13,515 bases of DNA from Synergistaceae bacterium (GTDB lineage: Bacteria > Synergistota > Synergistia > Synergistales > Synergistaceae). Where the stretch lies: the NCBI GenBank assembly GCA_031271065.1, contig JAISWP010000258.1, positions 1 through 13,515 on the forward strand, read 5' to 3'. The notes under the pieces were generated by a model. That model was not told where the DNA came from and did not search any database. It saw nothing but the letters and a program-made list of their open reading frames with translations. The position numbers were made by a program, and so were the translations under genes. Shown piece after piece: positions 1 through 6,923 of the stretch (its first letter is position 1; each line of letters opens with the position of its first letter).

Positions 1-159
1 CACTACTGCTATTCTGCTTCCTCTGCCGACGGGTACTCTCACCCGAGCGCCCCTTTCGGGCGGTCCGGAGCATTCTCTGGGCGCCGAATACGTAAGGCCG
101 GTCCACCAGGGACCGGGAATCGCGACGGACACCAATCCGTGCGGGGCGGCGGAGTTCAT
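1..159 (-). CDS. priA: Primosomal protein N' (PriA helicase), N-terminal fragment
   Basis: Only the first 53 codons are present; the gene leaves the window at the left edge. PriA is the 3'-to-5' DNA helicase that reloads the replisome at stalled forks, and its N-terminal domain binds the 3' end of the arrested nascent strand. The visible protein fits that domain: a short lead, then VAIPGPWWTGLTYSAP and later GARVRVPVGRGSRIAVV, matching the family pattern of a beta strand, an aromatic-rich segment and a 'GxRVxVPxGRxxxxGVV' strand. The ATG at 159-157 overlaps the coaBC stop codon in an ATGA junction, so translation is probably coupled. No clear Shine-Dalgarno is seen. The order coaBC-priA is widely conserved and supports the call. 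The helicase motifs lie outside the window, so the identification rests on about 50 residues plus context. Confidence 0.85.
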   Translation of the reverse strand, partial: MNSAAPHGLVSVAIPGPWWTGLTYSAPRECSGPPERGARVRVPVGRGSRIAVV

Positions 160-1379
160 TTCATCCGAAATAAGGTGACAGCGGCGTCGAGTATGCCGGA
201 GGCTGCCTCCCATTTGTCCCCAGAGACATAGACTGGGGACAAGCCGCGTCCGCCGGCGAAGTGTATTTCCACGTCGCTGAACGGGGAGCCGAAGCCCGCT
301 CCGTCAGATACGTTGTTGGCTACGACCATGTCCAGGCGCTTTGCCTCGATTTTTTTGAGGGCGTTCTCCCGTATGTTTTCTGTCTCCGCCGCGAATCCGA
401 CGAGTATCTGCCCCGGCGACTTGGCCCTGCCTATGGCGTGCGCTATGTCGTCGTTCTGCGCGAGTTCGAGCGTCATGGGGCCGGAGGCGCGTTTTATCTT
501 CTGCCCGGAATAGTTTACCGCCCTGTAGTCTCCCACGGCGGCCGCCTTGATTATCAGGTCGGCTCCCGCAAGTTCCGCCATACAGGCGTCCAGCATCTCC
601 CGCGCGGTCGTCACATTTATGATTTTGACGCCGGAAGGCGCGCGCAGCGACACAGGGCCGGAGACGAGCGTCACGTCCCCTCCGCGGTATCTGGCCTCTG
701 AAGCCAGCGCATATCCCATCCTTCCGGAACTTGGATTGGATATAAACCTGACGGGGTCGATATATTCGCGGGTGGGCCCGGCTGTCACGAGGACTTTTTT
801 CCCCTCCAGGTCGCGAAGGGGACAGAGGGAAAACCAGGTCTCGTCGACTATCGTCTCGATGGACGGCAGCCTGCCCTCGCCCTCGTAACCGCAGGCAAGC
901 GCTCCTGAGTCGGGGTCTATGACCCTGCAGCCCCGTTCCCGCAGCAGCTGAGCGTTGGCCTTCGCGGCCGGATTTGCCCACATGTGGGAATTCATGGCGG
1001 GGAAGAAAATTTTCGGCGCGTGACAGGCCAGCATCGCTGCTCCGAGCAGGGTGCCCGAGTCGCCCGATGCCGCCATCCTCAGCACATTGGCGGTGCAGGG
1101 CGCAACAACCAGCGCGTCGGCCCACCCGCCCAGGGTTATGTGGGGAATCGTCCATCCATGTTCGTCGGACGTGAGGTCCTCGTCCCTCCACGCCCTGCGC
1201 TTCGAGAGCGTGGAAAGCGTGAGGGGCGAGACGAGACGGGCCGCTGTATCGGTGAGGATGATCTCCACCTCGGCTCCGGATTTTATCCAGGTTCGAACCA
1301 GCTCCGGCGTCTTGTAGGCGGCTATGCCGCCGCTTACGCCGAGCAGTATTTTCTTATCGAGCGTCCACCGCGGCGGCAT
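156..1379 (-). CDS. coaBC: Bifunctional phosphopantothenoylcysteine decarboxylase / phosphopantothenate-cysteine ligase (CoaBC, Dfp)
   Basis: This 407-residue protein makes 4'-phosphopantetheine on the way to coenzyme A. The CoaB half ligates cysteine to phosphopantothenate using CTP, and the FMN-dependent CoaC half decarboxylates the product. CoaC occupies roughly residues 9-185: GVSGGIAAYK near the N-terminus, the catalytic His80 in TIPHI, the substrate motif PAMNSHMW (127-134) and the proton-donor Cys163 in ACGYEGEGR. CoaB follows from about 193: VTAGPTREYIDPVRFISNPS, then SSGRMG, AAVGDYR, KIKR and VGFAAET. Length is normal for the fused enzyme. The ATG at 1379 is the only reasonable start and lies inside the last 26 bases of rpoZ, in another frame, suggesting coupling. 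One oddity is that the loop usually ending in (A/N)DLL reads SGTLL at residues 108-112. Identification is secure. Confidence 0.97.
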   Translation of the reverse strand: MPPRWTLDKKILLGVSGGIAAYKTPELVRTWIKSGAEVEIILTDTAARLVSPLTLSTLSKRRAWRDEDLTSDEHGWTIPHITLGGWADALVVAPCTANVLRMAASGDSGTLLGAAMLACHAPKIFFPAMNSHMWANPAAKANAQLLRERGCRVIDPDSGALACGYEGEGRLPSIETIVDETWFSLCPLRDLEGKKVLVTAGPTREYIDPVRFISNPSSGRMGYALASEARYRGGDVTLVSGPVSLRAPSGVKIINVTTAREMLDACMAELAGADLIIKAAAVGDYRAVNYSGQKIKRASGPMTLELAQNDDIAHAIGRAKSPGQILVGFAAETENIRENALKKIEAKRLDMVVANNVSDGAGFGSPFSDVEIHFAGGRGLSPVYVSGDKWEAASGILDAAVTLFRMK

Positions 1380-1596
1380 TTTGATTCGCGTCCATGGCTT
1401 CGGTGCGTATGCTGAGATTCCCCTTCTCTATCTCCTCTATGGCGTGGGTTATGAAACGTTCGCTGCCCTCGCCCTCGAGACCCCGTCCCTTCTGCTCCGA
1501 GAGCTGCCGCGCCCTTGTCGAGACGACCATCGCCAGAGCGTACTTGTTTTCGATGCGGGACGCCGTGTAGATTTTTTCTAGATTGTAGTAGATCAA
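1354..1596 (-). CDS. rpoZ: DNA-directed RNA polymerase omega subunit
   Basis: The omega subunit is a small protein that helps fold and hold the beta' subunit of RNA polymerase and in some bacteria contributes to ppGpp binding. The 80-residue product has the family core: a short N-terminal helix, KYALAMVVSTRARQL (the omega signature is 'K..L...A.KRARQL'), then a helix ending HAIEEIEKG and a variable tail. The start is TTG at 1596, chosen because a good AGGAGG lies ten bases upstream (1607-1612) and no in-frame ATG is available. It begins 3 bases after the gmk stop codon, and its SD lies within the end of gmk. Its end overlaps coaBC by 26 bases. The position between gmk and coaBC is the classic one for rpoZ, which supports the call for so short a protein. 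Confidence 0.9.
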   Translation of the reverse strand: MIYYNLEKIYTASRIENKYALAMVVSTRARQLSEQKGRGLEGEGSERFITHAIEEIEKGNLSIRTEAMDANQNAAAVDAR

Positions 1597-1599
1597 AGT

Positions 1600-2184
1600 T
1601 CAATTACCTCCTGACGGGACCGGTGTCCGGTCCCTGTATCTTTCTATGAGTCCTGCGAGTTCCTCCGAGGCTCGGAGGAGTTCATCGTTCACTATTATAT
1701 GGTCGTATTCCCTTGCGCTCCTCATCTCGTTCGCTGCGTTGCGCAGTCTCACATCTAGCTGGGCCTGAGTCTCCGTTCCCCTGTCTTCCAGCCGGCTCTC
1801 CAGATCGTCCAGCGAGGGGGCTGTGATGAATATCAGTATGGCTTCCGGTTTCCGGGATTTCACCTGGCGCGCGCCCTGGACGTCTATCTCCAGCAGTATG
1901 TCGCGGCCCGAATACAGGACGCCCTCCACGTCGCATTTCCTGGTACCGTAGAGATTTCCGTGGACTTCGGCCCATTCGAGAAACTCCCCGCATCGGGCCA
2001 TTCGCTCGAAATCCTCCCTGGATATGTAGTAGTAATCACGCCCTTCCGCCTCGCCAGGCCTCATGCTCCTCGTGGTGCAGGACACCGAGAATACCATGTC
2101 CATCTTCTGGAACAGTATCTTCCGAAGAGTACCCTTGCCCGCGCCGGCAGGCCCGGAGAGAATGAAAAGATGCCCCCCGGCCAT
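1600..2184 (-). CDS. gmk: Guanylate kinase
   Basis: Guanylate kinase transfers phosphate from ATP to GMP, giving GDP for RNA, DNA and (p)ppGpp metabolism. The 194-residue protein begins MAGGHLFILSGPAGAGKGT, with the P-loop at about residues 11-19. The GMP-binding segment VSCTTRSMRPGE and the lid-proximal EIDVQGARQV and IFITAPS follow in the usual order and spacing. I chose the ATG at 2184 because its A is also the last base of the remA stop (TAATG, one-base overlap) and the protein then starts like typical Gmk. A GGAGG sits about ten bases upstream. An in-frame ATG at 2217 would add 11 residues of no recognisable content and overlap remA by 34 bases. Gmk downstream of yicC and remA is the conserved arrangement. 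Secure. Confidence 0.96.
   Translation of the reverse strand: MAGGHLFILSGPAGAGKGTLRKILFQKMDMVFSVSCTTRSMRPGEAEGRDYYYISREDFERMARCGEFLEWAEVHGNLYGTRKCDVEGVLYSGRDILLEIDVQGARQVKSRKPEAILIFITAPSLDDLESRLEDRGTETQAQLDVRLRNAANEMRSAREYDHIIVNDELLRASEELAGLIERYRDRTPVPSGGN
1607..1612 (-). promoter_or_regulatory. Shine-Dalgarno that fixes the rpoZ TTG start
   Basis: AGGAGG on the minus strand, ten bases upstream of the TTG at 1596. It lies in the last codons of gmk and is the main reason for accepting a TTG initiator. Another TTG at 1603 opens a different frame that does not encode omega. Confidence 0.6.
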
Positions 2185-2465
2185 TACAAGGGGGCCTCCG
2201 TCTCCTTGTCCCGGCACTCTTCCCCGTCCGCCTCCCCGAAGCGGGCCGAGAGTGTCTCCGGCTGGATCGCTGAAATTATCACATGCCTGCTGTCCATTAT
2301 GAGCACCGACCTAGTTTTCCTCCCCTGAGTGGCGTCCACCAAGAGCCCCGCGGCCCTTGCCTCATCCCGGAGGCGGCGCAGCGGCGCGCTGGACGGATTT
2401 ATTATCGCGACGATTCTGTCCGATGCCGCCATATTTCCGAAACCTATATGAACTAGGCGAGTCAT
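2184..2465 (-). CDS. remA: RemA family regulator (DUF370)
   Basis: RemA is a small DNA-binding protein. In Bacillus subtilis it activates extracellular matrix and osmoprotection genes and forms ring-like oligomers; in other phyla its targets are largely unknown. The 93-residue product matches the family along its length: an N-terminal IGFGN, then IVAIINPSSAPLRRL, LVDATQGRKTRSVLI, and DSRHVIISAIQPET. The tail after about residue 77 is acidic and polar, and variable in the family. The ATG at 2465 has GGAGG eight bases upstream. The gene lies 21 bases after yicC and overlaps gmk by one base, as expected for the yicC-remA-gmk cluster. The family call is strong. Whether it regulates envelope or matrix genes in this organism cannot be told from the window. 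Confidence 0.92.
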   Translation of the reverse strand: MTRLVHIGFGNMAASDRIVAIINPSSAPLRRLRDEARAAGLLVDATQGRKTRSVLIMDSRHVIISAIQPETLSARFGEADGEECRDKETEAPL

Positions 2466-2486
2466 GAATGTGTCCTCCGCTGCGCT

Positions 2487-3371
2487 TTACTCTAAATTCT
2501 GCACCTGTTCCCTGATCCGCTCGATGGCCGTTTTCGCCTCCACGGTTATCCACCTGATCCTGGAACTGGAGACTTTGGAATTGATGGTGTTGGCCTCCCT
2601 GTTCATCTCCTGGGCTATGAAGTCGAGCTTGCGCCCCTCCGGTTCAGGCGCGAGGCCTATCCCGCGGAATTTATCGATGTGGCTGGACAGCCGGGAGAGT
2701 TCCTCGGCAATGTCCCACCTGTCGGCTATTATAACCGCTTCGGTGATCATTCTGGACTCGTCGATGGACGTTCCGGACGCTTTGACTGCGCCCGCGATCC
2801 GTTCTTTCATGGCCTCGAACGCGCTTTCCCGTTCCCCGGGCCAGACATCGGCTATCTCCTTAACGCTGCGTTCGAGTTCGTCCAGGTGCGCGCCGATCGC
2901 TTCCCTGAGGTGAGCGCCTTCGGTCATCCTCATTCTGTTCCAGTCCGTCACCGCGTCCCCCAGCAGGGATTCCAGAATTTCGAGCCGGTCCTTCCAGCCG
3001 GACTCGGCGCTTCCGGAGGAATCCTGCACGCCGGGCAGCGCCAGCAGCGGTTCGAGCAGTATATCCTGATTTGAGCCCAGCGCGTTGCGGATCATGTACA
3101 GCTCCTGATAATATTTCATGAGCACTTCTCTGTTTATCGACACGGCAAGAGTCGAGGCTGCCCAGGTCACCTCGGCCCGCAGCTGCACCTTGCCTCTGCG
3201 GAATACGCCCCGGAGTTTCTGGTGAAACCACGGTTCCAGCGAGTACATCTCCCGGGGGAGCCGCACTGTTATATCCTGATATCTGTGGTTGACGCTGGAC
3301 AGCTCGAGGACGGCGGTTCCCCATTCGCACTCTCTCGCGGCCCTGCCGAAACCTGTCATGCTGACGTACAA
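2487..3371 (-). CDS. yicC: YicC/YloC family endoribonuclease
   Basis: YicC proteins are Mg- or Mn-dependent endoribonucleases; in E. coli YicC promotes turnover of the small RNA RyhB. The 294-residue protein has both family domains. The N-terminal one (about 1-155) includes SMTGFGRA, the SVNHRYQDITVRLP stretch and FRRGKVQL. The C-terminal DUF1732-like domain includes GRKLDFIAQEMNREANTI, then a helix ending IERIREQVQNLE, close to the E. coli C-terminus. The start is TTG at 3371: GGAGGAGG lies seven bases upstream, and the resulting lead MYVSMTGFG has the same spacing as known family members. The in-frame ATG at 3359 would remove four residues and leave the SD 19 bases away. It overlaps plsC by 16 bases. 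Identification is secure; the RNA target is unknown. Confidence 0.93.
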   Translation of the reverse strand: MYVSMTGFGRAARECEWGTAVLELSSVNHRYQDITVRLPREMYSLEPWFHQKLRGVFRRGKVQLRAEVTWAASTLAVSINREVLMKYYQELYMIRNALGSNQDILLEPLLALPGVQDSSGSAESGWKDRLEILESLLGDAVTDWNRMRMTEGAHLREAIGAHLDELERSVKEIADVWPGERESAFEAMKERIAGAVKASGTSIDESRMITEAVIIADRWDIAEELSRLSSHIDKFRGIGLAPEPEGRKLDFIAQEMNREANTINSKVSSSRIRWITVEAKTAIERIREQVQNLE

Positions 3372-3994
3372 TCCGAAGCCTCCTCCATAGCGAGAAGCGC
3401 CTCTTCCAACGCTTTTTGCAGCGAGGCTCTCCTGGCTTTCTCGTTTTCTATCCCCTCGTCCGGATATATGGGAGGGGAAACTGTCACGGTAAGTTTAGAG
3501 GGTCTCGGCAGGGCCTGTCCTCTCGGCCAGGACCTGAACGAACCTCCCACGTAGACCGGCAGCAGAGGGACGCCGGCCCGAACCGCCAAAAACGCCGCTC
3601 CCGCCTCGAGCGGTTTTATTCTGCCGTCCGGAGTCCTGGAACCCTCCGGAAACAAGAGGACGCTCTCGTGGTTTTTCAGGAACCCGAGCAGCATCTTCAT
3701 CACCACTCCGGCCTTCTGGCTGTCCTCCCTGGTCACCGGCACAGCGCCCAGTATCCTGATGAAAAACCCCAGTATCGGCGCGCGGAAGAGAGACTCCTTC
3801 GCCAGATACCTGAGCCGCCCGGGAAATACCCCCCCTATCAGCGGGGGGTCGATATAGCTGGCGTGGTTCGAGGCCACTATCATCGCCGTTCCGGCGGGTA
3901 TATTGCCCAGCCCGTGAATCTCCAGCCTGTTGTAGAGCCTGAAGAACACCCTGAACATGGTCTTTGTGAACGAGTAGAACGCCCGCGTGAACAT
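3356..3994 (-). CDS. plsC: 1-acyl-sn-glycerol-3-phosphate acyltransferase (PlsC family)
   Basis: This is a membrane-associated acyltransferase that most likely adds the second acyl chain to lysophosphatidic acid, giving phosphatidic acid for phospholipid synthesis. The 212-residue protein has the expected motifs in order: NHASYID at residues 43-49 (the catalytic HX4D, His44 and Asp49), the acceptor-binding FPEGSRTPDG from about 115, and VPLLPVYVGG from about 142. The N-terminal 20 residues are amphipathic to hydrophobic with several aromatics, suiting peripheral membrane attachment. The ATG at 3994 follows cmk by 10 bases with GAGG eight bases upstream. A cmk-plsC pairing is common in bacteria. 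The family is certain. The exact acyl acceptor is inferred, because this family also includes enzymes with other acceptors. Confidence 0.9.
   Translation of the reverse strand: MFTRAFYSFTKTMFRVFFRLYNRLEIHGLGNIPAGTAMIVASNHASYIDPPLIGGVFPGRLRYLAKESLFRAPILGFFIRILGAVPVTREDSQKAGVVMKMLLGFLKNHESVLLFPEGSRTPDGRIKPLEAGAAFLAVRAGVPLLPVYVGGSFRSWPRGQALPRPSKLTVTVSPPIYPDEGIENEKARRASLQKALEEALLAMEEASDCTSA
3379..3386 (-). promoter_or_regulatory. Shine-Dalgarno that fixes the yicC TTG start
   Basis: GGAGGAGG on the minus strand, seven bases upstream of the TTG at 3371. It lies within the last codons of plsC. Its spacing supports TTG over the nearby ATG at 3359. Confidence 0.65.
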
Positions 3995-4004
3995 AAAACC
4001 GCCC

Positions 4005-4667
4005 TCAGAGATTCCCGGCCAGTTTCATTACCCCGGAAACCACATCTTCGAAGGACATGACGGTCGTGTCCATCAGCAAAGCGTCCCCGGCCGGCTTCAG
4101 AGGGGCGGTTTCCCGGGTTGAATCGATCTCGTCCCTCATGTTCACCTGCCGCAGAATTTCGTCGTAATCGGCGTTTCCGCCGCGGGATATCCTCTCGTCG
4201 TACCTGCGGCGGGCCCTGGTTTCGGGGGACGCGGTGAGGAATATCTTGAGGTCCGCGTCGGGAAATACGACCGTGCCCATATCCCGCCCCTCGGCCACAA
4301 GGCCGTTTCCCCTCTGCTCGCGCTGTATGCCCAGAAGGGAATCCCTGACGGCCGGTATTGCGGAATAGGGCGATACGTTGGCGTCTATCTCAGGGGTCCT
4401 TATGGCGTCGGTCACATCCTCGCCTTTGACGCAGACGGACGCGCCCGAAAAAAAGACGCGAAATTCCTTCAGTTCGCGCCTCAGTTCCGGGGAATCGACC
4501 GGAGGGACGCCGCTTCTCATCATTATCAAAGTTATGGCCCTGTATATGGCCCCTGTGTCGAGAAAAGGCAGACCCAGCCGTTTTGCGATCTCCCGTGCCA
4601 CCGAACTCTTCCCGGCGCCGGCCGGACCGTCCAGGACGATCACCGGCGGCCTGCCCGAATGGGTCAT
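4005..4667 (-). CDS. cmk: Cytidylate kinase
   Basis: Cytidylate kinase phosphorylates CMP and dCMP to their diphosphates in the cytosol, recycling CMP released by phospholipid and RNA turnover. The 220-residue protein starts MTHSGRPPVIVLDGPAGAGK, with the P-loop at about 14-22. It then has the CMP-binding DTGAIYRA (37-44), the VAEGRDMGTVVFP motif, and the lid region RARRRYDERISRG. It ends with a typical DSTRETAPLKPA segment and MDTT. The ATG at 4667 lies five bases after the HDOD gene stop. The same frame stays open upstream to 5204, but that stretch is the shadow of the HDOD gene and has no kinase content. No strong SD is seen, so coupled translation is likely. Identification is secure. Confidence 0.96.
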   Translation of the reverse strand: MTHSGRPPVIVLDGPAGAGKSSVAREIAKRLGLPFLDTGAIYRAITLIMMRSGVPPVDSPELRRELKEFRVFFSGASVCVKGEDVTDAIRTPEIDANVSPYSAIPAVRDSLLGIQREQRGNGLVAEGRDMGTVVFPDADLKIFLTASPETRARRRYDERISRGGNADYDEILRQVNMRDEIDSTRETAPLKPAGDALLMDTTVMSFEDVVSGVMKLAGNL

Positions 4668-4672
4668 ATCCG

Positions 4673-5557
4673 TCAGCTGTCTTTGAAATCGTCTTCTATG
4701 GAGGAAATGACGTCCACAAACTCCGCCATTATGTCCTCGGTCTGGTCCGCTATGCCGAGCCGCTCCAGGCTGTCCGTCGATATGCTGTACTGCATGCCGT
4801 CGGCGCCCATGCCTATGCCCAGCATCAGGCACATGATGTTGCTCACGTGAACTACGTCGAGTACATTTCGATACGATTCCATGTCCTCGGGGAGGTTCCA
4901 CGGAGAGTGATGGTATGTCGTCACGCAGGAGTAGGTGTCGGGCAGGTTCCACTGCTCCATTACCAGACCGCCCACCTGGGCGTGGTCGAACCCGAGGACC
5001 TGGCGCTCCGCGTCGCAGAACGGTACGCCGTCTTCTTCGACGAGCCGCAGGATGATGCTGTAGCCGAACCGGACGTAGTCGTTGAGGATTATCTTGCCCA
5101 CGTCGTGCATGAGACCGCCTATGTAAGCCTCCTCCGGATCGCCTGTTTTCAGTTTTTCGCTCAGGTGGCGGCTGGTGGCGGCCACGCCCTGGGAGTGACG
5201 CCACAGGTCGCCCCTGTCCAGCGAATAGCCGGTGAAGGAACTGTCCATGAATTTGTACACCGAGGCGGCGAGCACTATGCTTTTAACAGTTTTGAAGCCG
5301 AGGTAAGCTATGGCCTCCGAGACGCCGGTTATTCTTCTCGACAGCCCGTAATACGCGGAGTTGGCCAAGCGCAGGATACGAAGCACCAGCGCCTGGTCCT
5401 TCGTCAGGATGTTGCCCACATCGGAAGCGCTGCTTTTCGGATCGTCCAGTTTTTTCAAAGTTTCGACGACGAACTGGGGCAGCGACGGTATATCCTTGAC
5501 GCGCTTCAGCACCCGCCGCTGTATCAGATCCCGGGTGCGATCATCCAATCCCTGCAT
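4673..5557 (-). CDS. HDOD domain protein, HD residues intact
   Basis: HDOD domains are regulatory relatives of HD phosphohydrolases, found in signalling and stress proteins; most have lost the metal-binding residues. This 294-residue protein is essentially one HDOD domain (about residues 15-215) plus a C-terminal helical part. It shows IPSLPQ, a LRLANSAYYGL segment, AIAYLGFKTVKSIVL and DLWRHSQGVA. Unusually for the family, the HD motif is intact: His121, MHDVGK (His151, Asp152), FDHAQVGGL (His192) and YHHSPW (His216-His217). That is a plausible metal site, so it may be catalytic. The start is ATG at 5557, seven bases after GGAGG; the ATG at 5563 is one base from that SD and is rejected. It lies 42 bases after rluB, with its own promoter candidate. 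Family clear; substrate or partner unknown. Confidence 0.85.
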   Translation of the reverse strand: MQGLDDRTRDLIQRRVLKRVKDIPSLPQFVVETLKKLDDPKSSASDVGNILTKDQALVLRILRLANSAYYGLSRRITGVSEAIAYLGFKTVKSIVLAASVYKFMDSSFTGYSLDRGDLWRHSQGVAATSRHLSEKLKTGDPEEAYIGGLMHDVGKIILNDYVRFGYSIILRLVEEDGVPFCDAERQVLGFDHAQVGGLVMEQWNLPDTYSCVTTYHHSPWNLPEDMESYRNVLDVVHVSNIMCLMLGIGMGADGMQYSISTDSLERLGIADQTEDIMAEFVDVISSIEDDFKDS

Positions 5558-5564
5558 AGGCATC

Positions 5565-5569
5565 CCTCC
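5565..5569 (-). promoter_or_regulatory. Shine-Dalgarno that decides the HDOD gene start
   Basis: GGAGG on the minus strand, seven bases before the ATG at 5557 and only one base before the ATG at 5563. The spacing selects 5557. Confidence 0.6.
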
Positions 5570-5591
5570 GAAGAATTAAAACAGTGGTCTG

Positions 5592-5619
5592 ATTATACGT
5601 CAAACTTCGCCGCCGTCAG
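5592..5619 (-). promoter_or_regulatory. Internal promoter candidate in front of the HDOD gene
   Basis: On the minus strand CTGACG (5614-5619) and a perfect TATAAT (5592-5597) are separated by 16 bases, predicting a start near 5585 and a leader of about 28 bases before the ATG at 5557. The -35 lies inside the last codons of rluB. A second, overlapping pair, TTGACG (5598-5603) and TTTAAT (5575-5580) with a 17-base spacer, also looks good. Its start near 5568 would fall within the SD, so it is less likely to be the productive one. Either could drive the HDOD gene and the genes after it. Confidence 0.55.
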
Positions 5620-6343
5620 ATATCATGCCCTGTATCTGCGAGTAATTATACTCGCGGAACGAGCCGGGCGGCATTTTTTTCAGAAACAGCCCGCCGATAC
5701 CAGTTCTTTTAAGCCTTACCACCCTGCTGCCGACGGCCTCGGCCATCAGGCGTATCTCCCTTTTGAACCCCTCTCCCAGTACGATCCGGAGACGACGCCC
5801 GTCTCCGCCTTCATACGATATTTCAAGAGGAACAGCCCGTTTCCCATCTATAATAACACCTTCTGACAATTCGATCACCTGTTTTTTGTCCGCCATACGC
5901 TCTAAAAGGACGATATACGTTTTTTTGACGCAGGAAGATGGGTGAATTACGGACTGAGCAAATTTACCGTCATTCGTCAATATTATAATGCCTTCGCTGT
6001 CCTTGTCGAGTCTCCCCGCGGGGAACAGGCCCCTGCGCCGGTATGATTCCGGCAGGAGGTCGATCACGGTTTTCTCCCGGGCGTCGCTGACGGCGGACAG
6101 CACTCCGCGAGGTTTGTTCATTATGATATAGGTCGGCGGGGCGACCGTTATCGGGCGTCCTTTTACGCACACACGCTCGTCTCCCGCGAGCACCCGTCCC
6201 TGCGAGAGTTCGGGTTCTCCGTCGACGGTTACGGCGCCCTCGGATATGAGGGACTCCGCCTTGCGTCTCGACGCTTCCCCGCAGAGGGCGATGTACCTGT
6301 TGAGCCTGATCGGGAACAGGACTTGTCCGCTGCCGCTATTCAT
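5600..6343 (-). CDS. rluB: Pseudouridine synthase of the RsuA/RluB/E/F family
   Basis: This enzyme isomerises a specific uridine in ribosomal RNA to pseudouridine, probably in 23S rRNA. The 247-residue protein has an N-terminal S4 RNA-binding domain (about 11-58: IRLNRYIALCGEASRRKAES) followed by the catalytic domain with GRLDKDSEG at 110-118, whose Asp113 is the expected nucleophile. KPRGVLSAVSD, YIVLLE and GFKREIRLMAEAVG, the family's C-terminal signature, are also present. The ATG at 6343 has GGAGG six bases upstream and overlaps the scpB stop by 8 bases (ATGAATAG). Placement after scpA-scpB is typical for rluB in Gram-positive bacteria and others. The family is certain. The choice of RluB over the 16S enzyme RsuA rests on context. 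Confidence 0.88.
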   Translation of the reverse strand: MNSGSGQVLFPIRLNRYIALCGEASRRKAESLISEGAVTVDGEPELSQGRVLAGDERVCVKGRPITVAPPTYIIMNKPRGVLSAVSDAREKTVIDLLPESYRRRGLFPAGRLDKDSEGIIILTNDGKFAQSVIHPSSCVKKTYIVLLERMADKKQVIELSEGVIIDGKRAVPLEISYEGGDGRRLRIVLGEGFKREIRLMAEAVGSRVVRLKRTGIGGLFLKKMPPGSFREYNYSQIQGMISDGGEV

Positions 6344-6923
6344 CGCCTTCCTCCCAGCCGGCCCCCTTGCCGGGGTCGTTCACGTAGGTCTCCTGGAGTT
6401 CCTCGAGGGTTGGCAGCGACGCTATCGAGTCGAGCCCGAAAAGTTCTAGGAATCTGTCGGTGGTGCGGTAGAGCAGCGGGTTCCCGACGCTCTTTTTTCG
6501 TCCGGCCACCCGGACCAGCCCATGTTTTAGGAGCGTGTCTATGACCCTGTCGCACCTGACAGTGCGGATTTCCTCCATCTCGCTCCTGGTGACCGGCTGG
6601 TTGTAGGCTGTCACGGCGAGGGTTTCCAGCGCCGCCTTGCTCAGGCGGACCCTCTGGGAGATCATGTTTCCCTGGAACGCCGCCACAGTGCTCTCCAAGT
6701 CGGGCGCGGTAGCCATCTGCCATCCTCCCGCCAGTTTCAGGATTGTTATCCCGCGCTCCTCGTCGCAGAGAGACTTGAGGTTTGCCATAGCTTTGGAAAC
6801 GGCCTGGGTGGACAGCCCCAGCGCCGCGGAAAGCTCGCTCTCCGTGACGGGCTGGGGCGAGACGAAGAGCAGCGCCTCTATCTGCCTTGTGAGCATGTCA
6901 TATCTGAGGGGGTTATCCCGCAT
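6336..6923 (-). CDS. scpB: Segregation and condensation protein B (ScpB)
   Basis: ScpB forms the condensin-like complex with SMC and the kleisin ScpA, compacting and segregating the chromosome. The 195-residue product has the family's two winged-helix domains. The first (about 10-75) starts IEALLFVSPQPVTESELSAA; the second includes LSKAALETLAVTAYNQPVTR, EIRTVRCDRVIDTLLKHGLV and GNPLLYRTTDRFLELFGL, which are hallmark segments. The ATG at 6923 overlaps the scpA stop by 11 bases; a G-rich run lies about ten bases upstream. An in-frame ATG nine codons later is possible but would remove residues leading into the first helix. The tail is Glu/Asp-rich, as is usual. Adjacency to scpA confirms the call. 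Confidence 0.94.
   Translation of the reverse strand: MRDNPLRYDMLTRQIEALLFVSPQPVTESELSAALGLSTQAVSKAMANLKSLCDEERGITILKLAGGWQMATAPDLESTVAAFQGNMISQRVRLSKAALETLAVTAYNQPVTRSEMEEIRTVRCDRVIDTLLKHGLVRVAGRKKSVGNPLLYRTTDRFLELFGLDSIASLPTLEELQETYVNDPGKGAGWEEGDE

Noticed and set aside
304..1191. Second minus-strand frame of 295 codons inside coaBC
   Set aside because: It overlaps coaBC entirely in another frame and is Arg/Gly-rich with no domain, the usual shadow of GC-rich coding DNA.
4668..5204. Upstream extension of the cmk frame
   Set aside because: The frame is open, but the extra residues are Arg/Gly/Pro-rich shadow of the HDOD gene. Cytidylate kinase begins naturally at the ATG at 4667.
4583..5866. 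Plus-strand open frame of 427 codons
   Set aside because: It is antisense to the HDOD gene and parts of cmk and rluB, all of which have clear family motifs. Its product has no recognisable domain and an odd, His- and Val-rich make-up typical of a reverse-complement shadow in GC-rich DNA.
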